Positions 50,834 to 60,583 of a stretch of DNA of 64,000 nucleotides are shown here, in pieces. Position 1 is the first letter of the stretch. Each line of letters begins with the position of its first letter. The notes under the pieces are model-generated. The model made no database searches, was not told where the DNA came from, and was given only the letters and a program-made list of their open reading frames with translations. The DNA comes from Streptomyces iconiensis (lineage in GTDB: Bacteria > Actinomycetota > Actinomycetes > Streptomycetales > Streptomycetaceae): the NCBI RefSeq assembly GCF_028657195.3, contig NZ_JANCPR020000022.1, positions 91,202 to 155,201 on the forward strand. Direction: 5' to 3'. A program made the translations under genes and the position numbers.

Positions 50834-51493
50834 ATGCCAGGTTCCCCGCAGCCCCACCCGTCCTCCGACGTCGCCGACCTGCGCGTCCTCGCGCATCCGC
50901 TGCGGCTGCGGCTGCTCTCGCTGCTGACGGGCGGCGCGTACAGCGCGGCCGAGGCGGCGCGGGTCCTGGGCCAGTCACAGGCCAACGTCAGCTACCACCT
51001 GCGCAGGCTGCACGCCGCAGGACTGGTCGAGGCGGCTGGCGAGGTCGCCGTCCGGGGCGGCACGGCCAAGCGGTACCGCCACGATCCCGGCAGCGGCGAA
51101 CGGATCGAACCCCGCAGCGCCGAGGCGGCGGCGGGCGAGTACGCGGCACTCGCCGTGGCGCTCGGCGACGAACTGCGCCGGCGAACGGCCCAGCGGGACA
51201 CCTCCGTTCCTGGCCACATGACGGACGCCGAGGTCTGGCTCGCACCCGAGGTGTGGACCCGCGTCCGGGAGCGCGCGGCGGAACTGGGCGAGGAACTCCA
51301 CACCCACGCCCTCGCACCCGGCACGGAGGGCGCCGTACGGGTCAGCGCGACCCTGATGCTCTTCGCGATGCGCCCGCAGCCCGAAGGCACCGGGCACGCG
51401 GCAGGCACGGCGGGCACGGAAGATACGGCGGGCACGGAAGATGCCGGGGGCGGCAAGGGCAGCAAAGGCGGCAAGGGTGCCGAAAGCCCTTGA
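50834..51493 (+). CDS. ArsR-like winged-helix regulator
   Basis: A 219-residue protein with an ArsR-type HTH: DLRVLAHPLRLRLLSLLTGG, AAEAARVLGQSQANVSYHLR, RLHAAGLVEAAGEVAVRGGT (residues 15-80). The C-terminal half is helical (a YdfF-like sensor) and ends in a Gly/Thr-rich tract (about 185-219). No metal-binding Cys is seen, so it is not a classical metal sensor. It is likely the regulator of the MFS gene just upstream. Confidence 0.85.
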   Translation: MPGSPQPHPSSDVADLRVLAHPLRLRLLSLLTGGAYSAAEAARVLGQSQANVSYHLRRLHAAGLVEAAGEVAVRGGTAKRYRHDPGSGERIEPRSAEAAAGEYAALAVALGDELRRRTAQRDTSVPGHMTDAEVWLAPEVWTRVRERAAELGEELHTHALAPGTEGAVRVSATLMLFAMRPQPEGTGHAAGTAGTEDTAGTEDAGGGKGSKGGKGAESP

Positions 51494-51904
51494 GGCGCAC
51501 GGCACATGAGCCTTCCGTCCGCCCCGCGGTGTACGGACGAGCAGAAGCCGCGCACCTCGGTACGCAGCTCCGCTGGAGACGGGGCGTGGCAGGCGCCGGC
51601 GTCCGTACGGCGAGGCGCCGGAGCCGCCGCCCCGGCGCTCGCCCCGACGTACTCGGTCCGCACGCAGTCTCACGGCTACAGGCGGGGGGACGCCCGACGG
51701 CGGAACCGTTTCCTCAGGTGCGGATGTGCGCCTGAGGTGACACTTGTGCGCCCCCTGAGCAGCAACTCATCACATCGGGTGAAACTTTGGCCGTTTGTTG
51801 CGGCCAACAACCGTGTGTTGCCAAGCTGTTGCTGACTGTCAACCTGTCGAGCGTGCCGGAACGTTCACGTGCCGGGACCGAGTGCCTGAACGGGGAGAGC
51901 ACAC
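51494..51904. promoter_or_regulatory. 411-bp intergenic region with a palindrome upstream of GntR
   Basis: TTGTTGCGGCCAACAA at 51795-51810 is a perfect 6-bp palindrome with a 4-bp spacer in a stretch with more A+T than its surroundings (51720-51850), about 95 bp before the GntR start. It is a candidate autoregulatory operator. No gene was recognised in the rest. Confidence 0.5.
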
Positions 51905-52657
51905 GTGCCATTCGGTGAGCAGCCCGCATATCTGCGAGTGGCGGGGGACCTGCGGAAGAAGATCTCCGACGGATCCCTGCCACCCCACGCCCGCCTCCCA
52001 TCGCAGGCCCGTATCCGCGAGGAGTACGGCGTCTCCGACACGGTCGCGCTGGAGGCGCGCAAGGTGCTGATGGCGGAGGGCCTGGTCGAGGGGCGCTCCG
52101 GCTCTGGCACCTATGTGCGCGAGGTACCGGCGCCCCGCCGTATCTCGCGTACGGGGTACAGGTCGATCGGTGAGTGCACGCCCTTCCGCCAGGAGCAGTC
52201 CGACGAGCGGGTCAAGGGGACGTGGGAGTCGCGGAGCGAGCAGGAGGACGCCTCGCCCGCCATCGCCGAGCGGCTGGGCATCGAGCCGGGGGAGCGGGTG
52301 ATGCGCACGCGCTATCTGTTCCGCATGGAGAGCGACCCCGCGATGCTGTCGACCTCCTGGGAGCCGCTGTCGGTCACGGGCCGTACGCCGGTGATGCTGC
52401 CCGAGGAGGGGCCGCTGGGCGGCCGGGGCGTGGTGGAGCGGATGGCGGCGATCGACCTGGTGGTGGACAACGTCACCGAGGAGGTCGGCTCCCGTCCCGG
52501 CAGGGCCGAGGAGACCGCGGCGCTGGGCGGCGTACCTGGCCACGCGGTGATGGTGATCTCGCGGACGTACTTCGCCGGCAAGCGTGCCGTGGAGACGGCT
52601 GACGTGGTCGCGGTCGCCGACAAGTTCCGGATCGCGTACCACCTGCCGGTGAAGTGA
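51905..52657 (+). CDS. GntR-family regulator (HutC/UTRA type)
   Basis: A 250-residue regulator: GTG start, HTH YLRVAGDLRKKISDGSLPPH, LPSQARIREEYGVSDTVALE, GLVEGRSGSGTYVREV (residues 8-75), then a UTRA sensor domain with RLGIEPGERVMRTRYLFRME and ALGGVPGHAVMVISRTYFAG. It is monocistronic; the ligand is unknown. An upstream palindrome could be its site. Confidence 0.93.
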   Translation: MPFGEQPAYLRVAGDLRKKISDGSLPPHARLPSQARIREEYGVSDTVALEARKVLMAEGLVEGRSGSGTYVREVPAPRRISRTGYRSIGECTPFRQEQSDERVKGTWESRSEQEDASPAIAERLGIEPGERVMRTRYLFRMESDPAMLSTSWEPLSVTGRTPVMLPEEGPLGGRGVVERMAAIDLVVDNVTEEVGSRPGRAEETAALGGVPGHAVMVISRTYFAGKRAVETADVVAVADKFRIAYHLPVK

Positions 52658-52837
52658 GACGGCCCTTCAGGATGTCCGGCGCCGGGCGGTACGGATCCGG
52701 CGCCGGAGGGCCGGCGGGAGGGGCCGCTGAGGCCCGGCCCGTGACCGGGGTGTGGTGGGCGAACACGTGGGCGAAAAAGTTGGCCCATTGTGCAAAGCCG
52801 AATGCGTTGCGTGAAGGCCGGGCGTAAGCTCAGGCAT

Positions 52838-53041
52838 ATGCGAAGTGTGAGCGGCGACAGCAACGCGGTGCTTCCCTGGCTGGTCATACGCCAGGACGGA
52901 CAGGGCAACCGCTATCGCGTCGGCAGCTACGCCACCCGCGCCGAGGCCCAGCTTCTCGCGGAGCGCCTGGGGAGGGAAGGCGCCGGAGCGGGACACGGGG
53001 CCGACGGCTATCTCGTGGAGCATCTCGACCGGGTGCGCTGA
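52838..53041 (+). CDS. Small SPOR-like conserved protein
   Basis: A 67-residue protein: LPWLVIRQDGQGNRYRVGSY then ATRAEAQLLAERLGREGAG. The single beta-alpha-beta-like half resembles a shortened SPOR-type fold, though no signal peptide is present. Similar short proteins are common in Streptomyces; function unknown. ATG 52838 is chosen because the conserved part starts immediately after. Confidence 0.65.
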   Translation: MRSVSGDSNAVLPWLVIRQDGQGNRYRVGSYATRAEAQLLAERLGREGAGAGHGADGYLVEHLDRVR

Positions 53042-53250
53042 GCGGGGCAGTGTTCCCTGTTCGCTTCCCGCCCGCTTCGTGCCCGGTTCCTGCCTCCTCC
53101 CGGCCGGCTCTGCGGCCCCGTCCGCGCCGTCCCCTGGTGGTGCCGCTGTGCGGGCATCTGATCGCGCGGCGTATCGGGTATATGGATAATTAGCCGTACT
53201 TGACCGGAAACTCCCGTCAAGGCCGCTATCCGATCAGGGGCGTGGTCCGC

Positions 53251-55803
53251 GTGAGCACCGAACCCGGCGGGGAGGCCACCTCGCTCCTCGACACGCTCCG
53301 CGTCGGGATCGTCATGCTGGACGGCGAGGGAATCGTGCTCCTGTGGAGCCCGATGACCGAGACGATCCTGGGCCGGTCGGCCGAGGACACCGTCGGCACC
53401 CGGATCGAGGAACTGATCGACGGCGACGACGAGGGCGACCGTATCCGCGAGTGCCTGCGCCGTGAGCACCGCTGGCGGGGCATCATGCACATCCGGCACG
53501 GCGAAGGCCACCTCGTCGAGGTCGAGGGCCGCGCCTCCCTGCTGCGGGACTCGGGAGAGCGGCCCTTCGTGCTCGCCAACATCATGGAGACCAGCAGGAT
53601 CCGCGCCATCGAGCACGATCTGGCCGCTCTGGACGCGCTGTTCGCGTACTCCCCGCTGGGTATCGCCCTCTTCGACAAGGAGAAGCGGTTCGTCCGCTTC
53701 AACCCGGCCCTCGCCAGGCTCAACAGCGCCACCGACAAGAACCTCATCGGCAAGACCGTCAGGGACGTGCTGCCGCCGGAGATGGCCGAGGAGGTGCTCA
53801 AGGTCCAGTCAGCCGTGCTGGAGACCGGCCGCAGCGTCGTCGACATGGTGATGACGGCCCCCGACGGACAGGGCGCCCGTTCGGTCTCGTACAGCAGGCT
53901 CACCGACCGCAACGGCGAAGTCCTCGGCGTCAGCTGCACGATCATGGACATCAGCGAACGCCTTGAGGCGCTCAACAAGGTCGAGGCGGCGCGTGGCCGG
54001 CTCGCGCTGCTGGACGACGTCGGTGTCGCGCTCGGCGATCTTCTCGACGTACGCGCCATCTCCCAGGCCCTGGCCTCCTCGCTCGTTCCGCGCTTCGCCG
54101 ACTACTCGGGGGTGCTGCTGCGCGGGGAGGTCGTCACCGGTGGTGACCTGCCCAGCTCCGTGATCACCATCGGCACCCCCGTGCATCAACTGGGCGTCGC
54201 CGCACGGCATTCGGGGGAGTCCGTCGACCGGCTGCTGCGGCTCGCCGCCGACACCCACTACGAGCACGACTCCTTCGTCGGCCGCGCCCTGGCCACGGGT
54301 GAGCCCCAGCTCGCCGTCACCCGTGAGGAGATCCTGCGGGCCACGCGCGGCGGCGACCCCAAGGTGGACGCCACGCTGGCTCTCGGCGTCCACTCGCTGA
54401 TGGGCCTTCCGCTGCGGGCGCGTGGCATCGTGCTCGGGCTGCTCCTCGTCAGCAGGGCGGGCGAGCGCGAACCGTTCGACCGTGACGACCTCGCGCTGGG
54501 CATGGAACTCGCCGACCGCGCGGGCACCTCGCTGGACAACGCACGCCTCTACGCGCGCGAGCGGCAGGGCGCCCTCATGCTCCAGCGCAGCCTGCTGCCC
54601 CAGCACATCCCCGAACCGCCGGGCGTGGCCCTCGCCTATCGCTATGTGCCGGGAAGCAGCGGTACGGAGGTGGGCGGCGACTGGTTCGACGTCATCCCGC
54701 TGCCCGGCGGGCGCGTCGCGTTCGTCGTCGGTGACGTGATGGGGCACGGGCTGCACTCGGCCGTCACCATGGGGCGGCTGCGCACCGCCGTACGGACGCT
54801 CGCGGGGCTCGACCTGCCGCCCGACGAACTCCTCAGCCGCGTCAGCGACCTGGGTGACGATCTCGCCCAGCGCCCCGACGACCCGCTCATGGCCACCTGC
54901 CTCTACGCCGTCTACGAGCCGGCGCCCTCCGCCGCGGGAGAGCGCTGCGGGCTGCTCCGTATGGCGAGTGCGGGGCACGTGCCGCCGGTGCTCGTCACGC
55001 ACGACGCCACGGGAGCGTGCCACGCGCGGACCGTCGAGCTGCCTCCTGGTACGCCGCTGGGTGTCACCGGTGTCACCGACGGCGGTGCCGGTGGAGAGGC
55101 GCCCTTCAAGACCGTCGAGACCGAGGTCGAGGAGGGCAGTGTGCTCGTCCTCTACACCGACGGGCTCGTGGAGAGCAGGGACGCCGACATCAGCGAGGGC
55201 ATCGACCGCGTGTGCGACATGCTCACCGGCACGGCGGCCGGCAGCGCGGCGGGGCAGGCGTCGGAGACCGCATGCGGTGGCCTCGGGGACGCCTGCGACG
55301 CGCTCATCGGCTCGCTGGAGCGCCCCGACGACACCGGGACACAGCATCTGCTCAGTACGAGCGACGACGTGGCGCTGCTGATGGCGCGGCTCGGCGGGCT
55401 GCCCGAGGGCAGCGCGGTCTCCTGGACCTTCAGCACCGGCGGCTACGCCGTGCGCCGTGCCCGTGAGGCCGTCCGGCGGACGCTGCACGCGTGGGGGCTC
55501 GGCGCGCTGGAGGACACCGGCGTGCTGCTGGTGAGCGAGCTGGTCACCAACGCGCTGCGGTACGCGCACGGGCCCGTCGGCGTCCGCATGGTGCGCGACA
55601 ACGGGCGCGAGGGCGGCTCCCGCGAGGGCAGCCTCGTGGTGGAGGTGTCCGACCCGCTGCCCGAGGCGCCGCGTGAGCGTACGGTCACCGAGGAGCACGA
55701 GGGAGGCCGCGGGATTCAGCTCGTTGCGAGCGAGGCCAGGCGCTGGGGAACACGCCATGGACCCTCGGGCAAGACCGTGTGGTTCGAACTGCCGTTGCCC
55801 TGA
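53251..55803 (+). CDS. PAS-PAS-GAF-SpoIIE-type PP2C phosphatase with HATPase domain
   Basis: An 850-residue multidomain regulator. Two PAS domains (LRVGIVMLDGEGIVLLWSPM; ALFAYSPLGIALFDKEKRFV), a GAF domain (ALGVHSLMGLPLRARGIVLG near residue 385), a SpoIIE PP2C domain (YVPGSSGTEVGGDWFDVIPL and VVGDVMGHGLHSAVTMGRLR, metal-binding Asp residues; LVLYTDGLVESR), and a GHKL ATP-binding domain (ELVTNALRYAHGP) at the C-terminus. It dephosphorylates anti-anti-sigma proteins in RsbU-like networks. The start is unclear: GTG 53251 has AGGGGCG upstream; a TTG at 53200 is possible. Confidence 0.9.
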   Translation: MSTEPGGEATSLLDTLRVGIVMLDGEGIVLLWSPMTETILGRSAEDTVGTRIEELIDGDDEGDRIRECLRREHRWRGIMHIRHGEGHLVEVEGRASLLRDSGERPFVLANIMETSRIRAIEHDLAALDALFAYSPLGIALFDKEKRFVRFNPALARLNSATDKNLIGKTVRDVLPPEMAEEVLKVQSAVLETGRSVVDMVMTAPDGQGARSVSYSRLTDRNGEVLGVSCTIMDISERLEALNKVEAARGRLALLDDVGVALGDLLDVRAISQALASSLVPRFADYSGVLLRGEVVTGGDLPSSVITIGTPVHQLGVAARHSGESVDRLLRLAADTHYEHDSFVGRALATGEPQLAVTREEILRATRGGDPKVDATLALGVHSLMGLPLRARGIVLGLLLVSRAGEREPFDRDDLALGMELADRAGTSLDNARLYARERQGALMLQRSLLPQHIPEPPGVALAYRYVPGSSGTEVGGDWFDVIPLPGGRVAFVVGDVMGHGLHSAVTMGRLRTAVRTLAGLDLPPDELLSRVSDLGDDLAQRPDDPLMATCLYAVYEPAPSAAGERCGLLRMASAGHVPPVLVTHDATGACHARTVELPPGTPLGVTGVTDGGAGGEAPFKTVETEVEEGSVLVLYTDGLVESRDADISEGIDRVCDMLTGTAAGSAAGQASETACGGLGDACDALIGSLERPDDTGTQHLLSTSDDVALLMARLGGLPEGSAVSWTFSTGGYAVRRAREAVRRTLHAWGLGALEDTGVLLVSELVTNALRYAHGPVGVRMVRDNGREGGSREGSLVVEVSDPLPEAPRERTVTEEHEGGRGIQLVASEARRWGTRHGPSGKTVWFELPLP

Positions 55804-56069
55804 GCAGACATAAGAAGGGACGCGGTGGCGTGGGGCGGCGCTGAACGGGCACACGAACGGCCCTGAGGTGAGAGCGGTCGCCTGAGGTTCGACACCGCGT
55901 TCGCTGGTTAGGAGAGAAAGGGTGACCTCCGTGGACGACGGAGGCGTGCACATGTTGTCTCCGGCGGCAAGATGACTTGCGGCGATCGGGAAGAGCAGGC
56001 TCCGGATGATGCTCCGGGCTGCGACACTGCTCGGACCGGAGGCGAGTACCGGCAGTGGAAGGGGCGGCG

Positions 56070-57971
56070 TTGAGCGACATCCCAGTGGAGGCGGCGGGCA
56101 AGCAGGATGACGTACGTCGTGCGCTTGCCCTGCTGAACGCCGCGGGCGCCCGGATCGGGAACTCACTGGATCTGGAGACGACGGCACGTGAGCTGCTGGA
56201 CGTGGCCGTGCCGCAGTTCTGCGACCTCGCGTCCGTCGACCTCTACGAGAGCGTGCTCGCGGGCGACGAGCCCCGCCCCGTAGGCCCCGTTTACACCGAG
56301 GACGAGCAGGAGGGCGGACTGCCCCGACGGCGCCGCCGCGGACCGGTGGGGCCGCCGCGCGGTGAGGTGCGCAGAGTGGCCTTCGCCAGCGCCGTCTCCG
56401 ACGCGCCTTACGGATACGGCCTCGGTGACGAGGAGACGTCGGCCGAGTCGGCCAAGTCGGCCAAGGACACAGACCCCGCGCTGGCCGCCCAGCCCGCCGA
56501 GGTGGGCTCCACACACTGTTACGCCGATCACTCCCCGTACGCGACGGCGCTGCGAACCGGCCGCGTCCAGAACGTCCAGAGCCAGGACGGTGGCATCCCC
56601 GCACAGTTCGGGGCCGTCGTCCAGTCCACCCTCGCCGTCCCCATGGTGGCCAGAGACAGAGTGCTGGGCCTCGCGCAGTTCTCGCGCGCGAAGGGCAGCG
56701 AACCCTTCGGCGAACGCGACGGAGCCCTCGCCGCCGAGCTGGCGGCGCGCGCCGCCGTCTGCATCGACAACGCCCGCCTCTACCGCAGGGAGCACGAGCG
56801 GGCCCTCATCCTCCAGCGCAGCCTGCTGCCGCCCGGCGACCCCGAGGCGGCCGGCCTCGACATCGCCTGCCGCTACCTCCCGGGCAACCCGGCGTCCGAG
56901 GTGGGCGGCGACTGGTTCGACGTCATCGAGCTGCCGGGGCACCGCACCGCGATCGTCGTCGGTGACGTGATGGGCCGGGGGCTGCGCTCGGCCGTCGCCA
57001 TGGGCGAGCTGCGCACCGCCGTACGCACCCTGGCGCTCACCGACATGGAGCCCGCCGAAGTCCTCGGCGCGCTCGACGAGATCGCCCGCGGCCTCGGGGG
57101 TACGCCGCACTCCCAGCGCTCGCAGCGCGGCAGCGACACCGACCTGTCCGAGATCTACCTCGCCACCTGCATCTACGCCGTCTACGACCCGGTCTCCCGG
57201 CGGTGCACGTTCGCCAACGCGGGACACCTGCCGCCCATCCTCGTCGAGCCCTCGGAGCCCGCGCTGCTGCTGGAGGTGCCCAAGGGCGTGCCGCTCGGCG
57301 TCGGCGGCGAACCCTTCGAGGAGATCGAGGTCGAGCTGCCCGACGGTGCGATGCTCGCGCTCTACACCGACGGCCTCGTCGAGTCCCGTGACCACCCGCT
57401 GGACGAGGGCCTGGACGCGTTCCGCGCGGTGCTCACCGACGCCTCGGAACCGCTGGAGGACACCGCCGACCGCGTACTGCGCACCCTCAACGTGCACCAC
57501 GGCGAGGACGACATCGCGCTGCTCGTCGCCCGCGTCGACGGCCTCGACCCGTCGCACGTCGGCGACTGGTCGCTGCCGCCCGAGCCCCGCTCGGTCGCAC
57601 GCGCCCGCGAGCTGGCCCGTGATCAGCTCGCCGAATGGCAGCTCGACGCGCTCGGCGACACCGCCGAACTGCTCGTCAGCGAACTGGTCACCAACGCGCT
57701 GCGCTACGGCGAGGGCGACATCCGGCTGCGGCTGCTGCTCGACAGGACGCTGGTGTGCGAGGTGTGGGACGCGGGTCCCGTACAGCCGCGCAGGCGGCGC
57801 GCACACGACACCGACGAGGGCGGGCGCGGGCTCCAGCTGGTCGACCTGCTCAGCACCGGGTGGGGCAGCAGGCGCACCCCCTCGGGCAAGGCCGTCTGGT
57901 TCCAGCTCGCACGCCCCCGGGAGGGCGTGCCCGCCAAGGACCCGACGGAGGCGCTGCTCAGCCTCTTCTGA
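56070..57971 (+). CDS. GAF-SpoIIE-type PP2C phosphatase with HATPase domain
   Basis: A 633-residue relative of the previous gene, lacking PAS domains. An N-terminal GAF-like domain (ETTARELLDVAVPQFCDLAS; STLAVPMVARDRVLGLAQFS) is followed by SpoIIE PP2C (YLPGNPASEVGGDWFDVIEL, VVGDVMGRGLRSAVAMGELR, ALYTDGLVESRDH) and a C-terminal GHKL domain (ELVTNALRYGEGD; GGRGLQLVDLL). The TTG at 56070 follows GGAAGGGG; an upstream GTG at 56055 is the alternative. A Glu/Ala/Ser-rich insert lies near residue 125-145. Same direction as its neighbour; probably a paralogous pair. Confidence 0.9.
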   Translation: MSDIPVEAAGKQDDVRRALALLNAAGARIGNSLDLETTARELLDVAVPQFCDLASVDLYESVLAGDEPRPVGPVYTEDEQEGGLPRRRRRGPVGPPRGEVRRVAFASAVSDAPYGYGLGDEETSAESAKSAKDTDPALAAQPAEVGSTHCYADHSPYATALRTGRVQNVQSQDGGIPAQFGAVVQSTLAVPMVARDRVLGLAQFSRAKGSEPFGERDGALAAELAARAAVCIDNARLYRREHERALILQRSLLPPGDPEAAGLDIACRYLPGNPASEVGGDWFDVIELPGHRTAIVVGDVMGRGLRSAVAMGELRTAVRTLALTDMEPAEVLGALDEIARGLGGTPHSQRSQRGSDTDLSEIYLATCIYAVYDPVSRRCTFANAGHLPPILVEPSEPALLLEVPKGVPLGVGGEPFEEIEVELPDGAMLALYTDGLVESRDHPLDEGLDAFRAVLTDASEPLEDTADRVLRTLNVHHGEDDIALLVARVDGLDPSHVGDWSLPPEPRSVARARELARDQLAEWQLDALGDTAELLVSELVTNALRYGEGDIRLRLLLDRTLVCEVWDAGPVQPRRRRAHDTDEGGRGLQLVDLLSTGWGSRRTPSGKAVWFQLARPREGVPAKDPTEALLSLF

Positions 57972-57983
57972 GGCGCCGCTTCC

Positions 57984-58664
57984 TCACTCCGCCGTGCCGG
58001 CCAGACCGTGCTGGTAGCCCGTGATGACGAGCTGGACGCGGTCACGGGCGCCGAGCTTGTCCAGCAGCCTGCCGACGTGGGTCTTCACCGTGCCCATGGA
58101 CACCCGCAGTTCGAGCGCGATCTCGGAGTTCGACAGGCCCCTGGTCACCAGCACCAGCACGTCGTACTCCCGTGCGGTGAGCACGTCCAGGCCCTCGGGC
58201 GCCGGCGGCACGTGGCGGGGCTGGCGGCAGAACTCGGCGATCAGGCGGCGGGTCACGCTCGGTGCGAGCAGGCTCTCGCCCGCGGCGACCGTACGGATCG
58301 CGCGCACCAGTTCGGCCGGTGCCACGTCCTTGAGCAGGAAGCCGCTCGCGCCGGAGCGCAGTGCGGCGAACACATACGAGTCCAGGTCGAACATGGTCAG
58401 GACCAGCACCCGTACGCCCTCGGTCGCGGGGTTCCTGCGGATCGCGCGGGTCGCCTCGATGCCGTCCAGGCGCGGCATCCGCACATCCATCAGGATCACG
58501 TCGGGGCGCTCGCTGAGCGCGAGCCGTACGGCCGCCTCACCGTCCTCGGCCGTACCCACCACCTTCAGCCCCGGCTCGGCGTCCACCAGCACCCCGAAGC
58601 TCTCGCGCAGCAGCGCCTGGTCGTCGGCGATCAACACCCGTACGGCATCGGTCGGTTCACTCAT
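57984..58664 (-). CDS. NarL/FixJ-family response regulator
   Basis: A 226-residue response regulator. Receiver: VRVLIADDQALLRESFGVLV, phospho-Asp in DVILMDVRMPRLDGIEATRA near residue 58, LTMFDLDSYVFAALRSGASG. LuxR HTH: LTAREYDVLVLVTRGLSNSE, IALELRVSMGTVKTHVGRLL. It overlaps the histidine kinase stop by 4 nt (ATGA), so the pair is coupled. Converges on the PP2C gene with a 12-bp gap. Confidence 0.96.
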   Translation of the reverse strand: MSEPTDAVRVLIADDQALLRESFGVLVDAEPGLKVVGTAEDGEAAVRLALSERPDVILMDVRMPRLDGIEATRAIRRNPATEGVRVLVLTMFDLDSYVFAALRSGASGFLLKDVAPAELVRAIRTVAAGESLLAPSVTRRLIAEFCRQPRHVPPAPEGLDVLTAREYDVLVLVTRGLSNSEIALELRVSMGTVKTHVGRLLDKLGARDRVQLVITGYQHGLAGTAE

Positions 58665-60172
58665 GTCGCGCGCGCTGCCCCTTCTGTCGCGGTGCCGGTG
58701 CCGGTGCGGGTGCCGGTGGTGTGCGGTGCGCTGTGCGGGCCCGGTGCGGGTCCGGAGTCCGGTACGGAACCGGAGTCGGGTGCGGCCGTGGGGTCCGGTG
58801 CGGGCGTTCGGCCCGTGCCCGGTGCGGGTGGCGGGTCGGGTGCAGGTGGTGGGTGGGGGGCGGCCGGCAGGGGGATACGGGCGCGTACCGCGAAGCCGCC
58901 GTTGGGGCGGGGGCCCACCGACAGTTCGCCGCCGTACAGTTCGACCCGCTCCCGCATGCCGATGACGCCGTGTCCGTTCCCCGCCGTACGGGAGCGGCTG
59001 CCTACCGTCGGGTGCCCGCTTCCCGGCGCGCGGGCGCGCGTCGCGCGCCCGTCGTCCGACACGTCGATCCGCAGGGTGCCGCCGCCGGTCAGCAGGGTGA
59101 CGCGGCAGTCGCAGGGCGCCGCGTGCTTCATGACGTTGGTCAGCGCCTCCTGCACCACCCGGTACGCCGAGCGGGACAGCCCGTCGGGCAGGCCGCGCAG
59201 CCCGTCGGTGTCCAGCGTGAGCGCCACGCCCGCGCCTCTGGCACGTTCCACCAGCTCGGACACGTCGGCGGGTTCGGACAGTCGCCTGCCGGGGTGGCGC
59301 GTCCCTTCGCCCTCGCCCTCGCTGCCGCCCGCGGCCGTGTCCGCCGCGCCGTCCGCGTCTTCGGCGTTTTCGGGGTTTTTGGCGTTCGCTGCGTGCTCGC
59401 CCGCGCTCGTTCCCGCGTGTGCCCCGGCCCTGAGCAGGCCCAGCATGTCGCGCATCTCGCGCAGCGCCGTATGGCTCTCCGAGTCGATCACCCGCAGTGC
59501 CTCGACGGCCTCCTCGGGCCGGGTGGCCGCCACATGGTGGGCCACGCTCGCCTTCACCGCGATCACGCCGACGTGGTGTGCGACCACGTCGTGCAGTTCG
59601 CGGGCGATGCGCAGCCTTTCCTGCGCCACGGCGACGGTTGCCAACTGCTGTGCCGCGCGCGCCGCGTAGGCGCGACGCTGCCGTACGGCCTGGCCCGAGG
59701 CCCAGGCCAGCGCCGCGACGATCGCGCCGGTCAGCCACGCGGGCACGCCGTCCTCGAAGCCCTCGGGCGGGCCCGCGACGACCATCGTCAGCAGCGCGGC
59801 GCCGCAGACGGCGGCGACGGTACGGGTGGCGGCCCTGCTGGACCAACGGGCGCTCACGGCAGCGGAGTAGAGCGCGAACGCCACCGCGAGCAGCGGTTCG
59901 GACACCACGCCCAGCGCGGCGGCCGTGCCCGAGGCCAGCGTCACGGCGAGCGCCACAGGGCCGGGCCACAGGCGGCGGACCGCGAGCGGCAGCCCCATCG
60001 CGGCCAGTAGCGCCAGCCCGCCGGGCCCTGGCCAGCCGCCGTGCTGGGCCACCGACAGGACCACGAAGAACGCGGTGAACAGCGGAGCGGCGACGCAGTC
60101 CCCCACGACGAGCCGCCGCCACAACGGGTGTTCGGGCGCCCCGCTCCGGCGCCCCGCCTCTGCGCCGGACAT
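58661..60172 (-). CDS. DesK/NarX-like sensor histidine kinase (HisKA_3)
   Basis: A 503-residue kinase. Four to six N-terminal TM segments (VAAPLFTAFFVVLSVAQHGG first), the HisKA_3 dimerisation motif with its His (LRIARELHDVVAHHVGVIAV near residue 190-210), then HATPase (AYRVVQEALTNVMKHAAPCD; GHGVIGMRERVELYGGELSV). A Gly/Ala/Glu-rich insert near 255-290 and a Pro/Thr-rich tail are low complexity. The partner response regulator is translationally coupled. The signal is unknown; kinases of this group often control the ABC export genes beside them, and a permease lies just upstream, divergent. Confidence 0.93.
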   Translation of the reverse strand: MSGAEAGRRSGAPEHPLWRRLVVGDCVAAPLFTAFFVVLSVAQHGGWPGPGGLALLAAMGLPLAVRRLWPGPVALAVTLASGTAAALGVVSEPLLAVAFALYSAAVSARWSSRAATRTVAAVCGAALLTMVVAGPPEGFEDGVPAWLTGAIVAALAWASGQAVRQRRAYAARAAQQLATVAVAQERLRIARELHDVVAHHVGVIAVKASVAHHVAATRPEEAVEALRVIDSESHTALREMRDMLGLLRAGAHAGTSAGEHAANAKNPENAEDADGAADTAAGGSEGEGEGTRHPGRRLSEPADVSELVERARGAGVALTLDTDGLRGLPDGLSRSAYRVVQEALTNVMKHAAPCDCRVTLLTGGGTLRIDVSDDGRATRARAPGSGHPTVGSRSRTAGNGHGVIGMRERVELYGGELSVGPRPNGGFAVRARIPLPAAPHPPPAPDPPPAPGTGRTPAPDPTAAPDSGSVPDSGPAPGPHSAPHTTGTRTGTGTATEGAARAT

Positions 60173-60583
60173 ACCGGCACGCTAACCCCGTACGCCGCCC
60201 GGCGCCTCCTCCTCAGGACCGTCAGACCGTGGTGCGGTACGCGCGGCGCGTCCCCGCCGCGCATGTGACCGGGGGCCGAGCGCGGATTCGGCGCCGGGGC
60301 CGATGCGCGCGGGTGCCGTACCGGGAGAGGCTCGGAGGCGGCGGTGAACCGGGCGGCCCCCGTACGACCGGTTCACCGTTCCGTCGCTTCCCCGTCCCGT
60401 TGCTCCGCCGCCCTGTCGTCGCGTCGCCCGTTCCGCCGCAGCGCCGGTGCGTCGCCACCTGAACCCGACCCGGGACCTGAACCCGACCCGGGACCTGGAT
60501 CCGACCCGGGGCCTGGATCCGACCCGCGACCTGAACCGTGATCTGAATTGCGACCTGAACCCGACTGGAAGGAACCGCCCGCG
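60173..60583. promoter_or_regulatory. Divergent 411-bp region with 18-bp tandem repeats
   Basis: Four 18-bp units (CCTGAACCCGACCCGGGA type) lie at 60458-60475, 60476-60493, 60494-60511 and 60512-60529, followed by 12-bp derivatives and a last near-full copy up to about 60571. The gene start ATG 60584 follows GGAAGGAA. The region separates the kinase and the permease. The usual ATPase gene is absent here. Confidence 0.75.

Noticed and set aside
53809..56604. 931-codon minus-strand open frame across the PP2C genes
   Set aside because: Shadow of strongly identified SpoIIE-type proteins; no motif.
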